A stretch of DNA of 64,000 nucleotides from Druceiella hillmani (taxonomy: Eukaryota; Arthropoda; Insecta; Lepidoptera; Hepialidae). The stretch covers positions 12,927,001 to 12,991,000 of the forward strand of contig JAYKKI010000063.1 in assembly GCA_039881145.1 (NCBI GenBank), written 5' to 3'. The stretch's first letter is position 1, and every line of letters begins with the position of its first letter. Shown here in pieces: positions 60,113-64,000 of the stretch. The position numbers and the translations under genes are program-made. Under the pieces are notes generated by a model that did no database searches, had not been told where the DNA came from, and was given only the letters and a program-made list of their open reading frames with translations.

Positions 60113-61310
60113 ACACTTTACACTTACACTTAAAAAATGTTAATGCCTTCAAAATTTAGATACTCAGTATACCTTTGGATTCATAAGATATGACCATATT
60201 CTAATTAAATGAGCATCATCATGCATCTTCACTCTAGACAATGTGGCATCAGCTTTGTCACAACAGCGGATCCAAGGTCAATTAGTGTCAAATTTAATGA
60301 TCATTTGTCTAGCTTTTTATTTTATTAGAATATCATCTAACATTTTCATGCAAACAGACTTGTGCCTGTGTAAAACGTCATGAATCCCACTAATTAAAGA
60401 AACATCGTCATGAAATTTAAGGTCACTCCACGAGAGATGCATACGTCTCGCAGGACCGCCAACATAACCATCAAATCAGCCCCATAATCTTGTGAGTCAA
60501 AGGTATATGATCACTGATCCACTACTAAGAATCTAACTCCACTAACTGGAAATGTGAACTATAATGCAATTATAAACTTCGATGTTAGTATAATTTTGAC
60601 CATGTTCGTTACAATAGTATACCTAACACTCTTCTCAATTATCTACTACATGTCGCATATTGTTTGTTCTGACTTTGGAAGTGCACAGTACAGAATAAGA
60701 AAAAGCATGTAATATAATGTAAATTTTCCAACTACCGACAAAACAAACTTTTAAAATGTAATAATTATTTCTGTTATAAAACGTCAAAAATAACAAAAAG
60801 ATTAATGTGTATGAAGAAATCGTCTATACGTAATATTAAAAAATAAAACCATAGTAAGCATATTTATCCATAAAAGTACTGACAAACCAAAAGGGACCAT
60901 TATCAGTATCAAGTTGTAACCCTTCTAGAAGTAGAGTCGGAGGATTTATCAGTAAGTGAGCGAAATTAACAATTTTAGAACACACAAGAAATAGCACCCA
61001 CCTACTGTTCTGTGTTTCATGTTCTAAAATTGATTTTTAACCTAACTGCTCACGATATGGCCTTATATTCTTCCTCTTTTCTTATTCTCCTTATTTCTAA
61101 AGAGGATTTCTTTGTATAGTATTCAATATATTTACAGCTGAATTGAACCATGCCATCTGGAACAAATCGCCAATGTACGAAATTGACGGTAAACATTTTC
61201 TCTACCCTACATTCCTAACCTGTAGTTCATTGTTTCTTGTTAAATCAGTATTTATTCTAGTCTATATATGCATGTAATTATTTAGTTTACACCAACTATC
61301 GTTTTATCAG

Positions 61311-61350
61311 TTTTTATTGAAGTGAAACTTCTTTAGGTGCACCACGTTCC
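61311..61350 (-). repeat. dispersed GCGCCYAAAGAAGT-type repeat, copy 3
   Basis: The reverse complement carries CACCTAAAGAAGTTTCACTT and CAATAAAAACTG, matching the core of the copies at 19345 and 51640. Confidence 0.55.
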
Positions 61351-61628
61351 TTTTTTCTGAGTAGTAAACAAAATTGAGCCGTCATGTTCGTGTAAATGAT
61401 GCTTAATCACGGTAAACTCGGCTCCCTTCGGCACCAACCGAGCGAGTTTACTGTCTAAAATGGATCGGATTGTTTCAAGAATTACTAATATTTTATTAAT
61501 ATTTAATTTGAGTATAATGTAATCATTTTATTGTACATAATCAATATAATATTTCAAGTCTATACAGTTAGTGTTATTTGAGAATAGTTTAATATAATAT
61601 GAGTATGTTAATATATTTTTTATTAAGA

Positions 61629-61660
61629 AAAAAAACACCAGCAAACACTGGTGTTTTTTT
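61629..61660. repeat. small perfect hairpin with A/T tails
   Basis: AAAAAAACACCAG, loop CAAACA, CTGGTGTTTTTTT. It resembles a bacterial intrinsic terminator in shape, but in this nuclear intron that role is not expected. Confidence 0.92.
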
Positions 61661-62367
61661 CTTCTTTATGTTTTACATTCATTTTCTTTATTAAAATACA
61701 CAGTAATTTCAATTGATTTCGTTACTTGAAACAAATTGTTAGTAAAATAAATACATAAAGAACTATAAATTATAGAAAAATTAAATATACAAAGCCATTA
61801 TACCTATGTACATTTAGTTTACACGCTTCTTTCGTAAGGGAAGATAGACAACGAAGAATATAATGCCATTATTTTACAGGCACACATATATTTCAATTTT
61901 GGAACATATATTTCAAAAATAAAACAAATTACATCAGCAGCTTTTAAACAAACCCCAAATACTTCTGAAATACCACAATTAAAGCGGAATAGAAATGAGT
62001 TTTTATCTATTTATTATACTTGTACGAATATAAACTATTAAATTCTATTCTATATTGCAGTCTTCAGACAAACTATGTCTCAGAGATAAATTTTCAATAG
62101 TACGAATATATTCCTAATTTAGTTAAAACTATTCTAATATACATATAGATAACAACCAAATAAATATCCTGCATATGTTATTATCTCAACTAATATTACA
62201 CAAAATATTCGCACCATTCAATTTGAATCACAAAACCCGTTCACGGTTTTAATTCAAATATTTTGTGTTATCACTTAAATTAAGTATGAAAGCTACGACA
62301 CATAATAAATCTAATTTCGTACAGCGTTTAAAATTTATAATAACAAATATGTTCCAATAACACTCAC

Positions 62368-62535
62368 CACTACAGGTAAAAGTTCTTCTATGATTTTATA
62401 CAAATCTTTATCTGGGCCGAAAATATTCAAAAACGGGCCTTCCTGGGCTTCACAAAGTCGACAAATCTTCATCATCATGGGATGGCTTGTCGGTTTCGGC
62501 TTGTTTGTGGATATACTTTGCCGACTTTTCGCCAT
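62368..62535 (-). CDS. ZAD-domain zinc-finger protein, first coding exon
   Basis: The - strand ATG at 62535 (context TTACGATGG) begins MAKSRQSISTNKPKPTSHP, then MMMKICRLCEAQEGPFLNI and FGPDKDLYKIIEELLPVV, 56 residues in all. CRLC (Cys25, Cys28) is the first half of the ZAD zinc site, and the hydrophobic LYKIIEELL is its following helix. The exon ends in GTAGTG with donor GTGAGT. Joined in phase 0 to 50442 it gives ELLPVV-IDEYDELPHKVC, a textbook ZAD. This join is the main evidence that both exons belong to one gene. Confidence 0.92.
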
Positions 62536-62785
62536 CGTAACTGTTTTATTGACTATTTGTGTTAAAATATGAATATTTTATCTCAAAATTAAAGAGAAAA
62601 CCAGCACTTGTTGTCATAAACAACATTTTCTTCGATAGATTGGTCGTAAGGCAACGCAAATGTCAAAGAAGAAGTTTACAGAACACTTGGAAGTATATTT
62701 ATGGTCCTAATTTTACTTTCATATCGAAATTGAAATATTTATTAGGCATTGATTTTTAAATTAAATTGATTAATATAGATCATTA

Positions 62786-62826
<41 letters not shown>

Positions 62827-63478
62827 CAAATGATACTAATTATATTTTTATTGTAAATTACTTTAAGATAAAATCGATCTAACTTTATTTAATCTTTCCT
62901 TTCATATTATATCCAATCAAAGTAAAGAAAACATCAACACTGAATCGTATTTTATTCTAAATTTATTATAATTCCATTCATTTTTCATCAAATATAGTCA
63001 GTAACAATTAGTAGATTATTATTCATGCATAATGTACTTTTTATATTTCACGTATTGAACTTATTTTTACATATATGTGATGTCTTCTTAAATTGTTATT
63101 CTCTATTAATAAGTTTATAAACATTTTATACCCTTTTTTTAGTTTCCTTTTTTTAATTTTCTAAAATTTATGTATTTATGAAATAAAATTTTATTAAAAA
63201 CAGGTACTTTATAATTTTAATGAGTTTTTTTCAGACAATGGTCTATAATTTAAAATCAATGAAAAATTTTTAATTTCAAAAGCAAAACTTAAATATATAT
63301 CGCATCTTACTTTTAATTCGCATTTAATTAATTCTTGCCGAATATTTCAATATCGTGAATGATTTTTACTCCAGTACATAGTTTTCATTACTGATAGTTA
63401 AGTATTTGATAAAACTGATATTAGCAATATGTGTCAACTTGACTCAACTTCGGTCCATATGCGCCATTTTGATATTAG
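62536..63478. promoter_or_regulatory. shared upstream region of the divergent ZAD and Lap/AP180 genes
   Basis: The two start codons (62535 - and 63600 +) are about 1.06 kb apart, head to head. The 5' UTR and promoter of the - strand gene must begin in the first few hundred bases. A (TA)n tract lies at 62782-62824. I see no defined TATA box for either gene. Confidence 0.5.
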
Positions 63479-63599
63479 TTCAGTCAGTGCCAGTCAGTGG
63501 ATAGTGGGCGGTGGCGAAATTCATCCGTCAGACAATATTTTTGGTGTTTGTGCAGTGCGTTAAATAAGTGATACCGAGGGGGAGTGCAATATACCGTAT
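63479..63599 (+). promoter_or_regulatory. probable start region and 5' UTR of the Lap/AP180-like gene
   Basis: TTCAGTCAGTGCCAGTCAGT at about 63479-63498 contains two or three TCAGT elements matching the arthropod initiator, and GC content rises sharply from here. No TATA box is seen. Confidence 0.5.
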
Positions 63600-63750
63600 A
63601 TGTCGGGAATGAGCGTCAGGATGGCGGGCCAGACTATAAATGATAGATTGTTAGCAGCAAGACACAGTATAGCCGGCCAAGGTTTGGCTAAGTCAGTATG
63701 CAAAGCTACAACAGAAGAAATGATAGCACCCAAAAAGAAACATTTAGACT
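63600..63750 (+). CDS. lap: Lap / AP180 (PICALM-like) clathrin assembly protein, first coding exon
   Basis: The exon encodes [19 protein letters not shown], then [20 protein letters not shown] and HLD, the very start of the ANTH domain of AP180/CALM proteins. The basic patch (KATTEE...PKKKH) is the phosphoinositide-binding site that anchors the adaptor to the plasma membrane during clathrin-mediated endocytosis and synaptic-vesicle recycling. Only the first ~43 residues of the ~280-residue ANTH domain lie in the window. Three in-frame ATGs occur: 63600 (weak context), 63609, and 63621, where AGGATGG is the strongest; the last gives MAGQTIND, the usual insect N-terminus. The donor is T|GTAAGT at 63750/63751, phase 1, so the next codon would be completed to Tyr (HLDY), as in homologues. 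Confidence 0.94.
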
Positions 63751-64000
63751 GTAAGTTTCATTCATATATTTTTTCGCCGGCATTCATTCGTGTTCCGATT
63801 GCCTTTTTGTCACAGTTAAGTCATGTAATGTCAACACGTAATTTCAACACTTCGTAACTATGTTCATACGCTGAAAGACTGGTCGATAAAATGGACTATT
63901 GTATACAATATGTAGGGGTTTTTCTGTATAATGTAGTTATGTATAATGCTAAATTGCAAATTAACATTTGGACACGTGAAGTTTGGTAATAGTAAAATGT
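63751..64000 (+). other. first intron of the Lap/AP180-like gene (start only)
   Basis: Begins GTAAGT and runs off the window. The open frame continuing to 63857 is intronic. Confidence 0.85.

Larger units (their letters stand above)
50443..62367 (-). other. 11.9-kb phase-0 intron of the ZAD zinc-finger gene
   Basis: The donor G|GTGAGTG (reading - strand at 62367) and the acceptor TTTTTTACTTTCAG at 50443 join the two halves of one ZAD domain in frame. The intron contains the tRNA, Helitron, minisatellite and Tc1 relic listed here. 55980-57400 and 59300-62330 hold AT-rich sequence without genes I can support, apart from the short repeats noted. Confidence 0.88.

Noticed and set aside
61629..61660. 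GC stem followed by a T run, resembling a bacterial rho-independent terminator
   Set aside because: The surrounding sequence is an insect intron. Other hairpins without T runs are common here, so the resemblance is taken as coincidence.

Overview
The window is nuclear DNA from an insect: AT-rich, intron-bearing, and crowded with decayed transposons, MITEs, tRNA-derived SINEs and (TA)n tracts. The insect assignment rests on three recognisable genes: the neuropeptide precursor prohormone-4 (IDLSRF-like peptide), a ZAD-type C2H2 zinc-finger protein (a family expanded in insects), and a Lap/AP180 clathrin-adaptor gene. The order of insect cannot be fixed from what is visible. There are no bacterial operons, CRISPR arrays or phage genes.

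Layout. Positions 1-16116 hold the 3' part of prohormone-4 on the + strand as three coding exons (457-585, 7447-7599, 15923-16116); the first exon(s) lie upstream. Its two visible introns carry an LTR-like repeat, an H2A pseudogene, tandem MITEs, a SINE, a broken ZMYM1-type hAT element, an 83-bp satellite and a Tc1 relic. Directly after the TGA stop, the same frame stays open for 37 more codons with strongly coding-like wobble usage.

From 16.2 to 48.2 kb no intact host gene is visible. This stretch holds SINEs, an ~85-bp satellite, palindromic minisatellites, a LINE reverse-transcriptase fragment, a full-length but dead mariner, a BED-type hAT with a triplicated C-terminal segment, MITEs, and a small heat-shock-protein pseudogene. 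From 38.5 to 46.7 kb it becomes very AT-rich and poor in recognisable elements, with one hairpin satellite.

From 48.2 to 62.5 kb a ZAD zinc-finger gene lies on the - strand: a large 3' exon (48172-50442) and a short first exon (62368-62535) joined across an 11.9-kb phase-0 intron. That intron contains a tRNA-Ala gene, a decayed Helitron, a Tc1 relic and a ~150-bp minisatellite. About 1.1 kb separates its start codon from that of the Lap/AP180-like gene, which begins at 63600 on the + strand and runs off the window. The three host genes have no evident shared pathway; they are ordinary neighbours.

The most interesting signals are the in-frame coding-like extension behind the prohormone-4 stop, the hairpin satellite at 43.8-44.2 kb in which one copy carries a compensatory arm change, and the abundance of perfect short-loop inverted repeats across the window.
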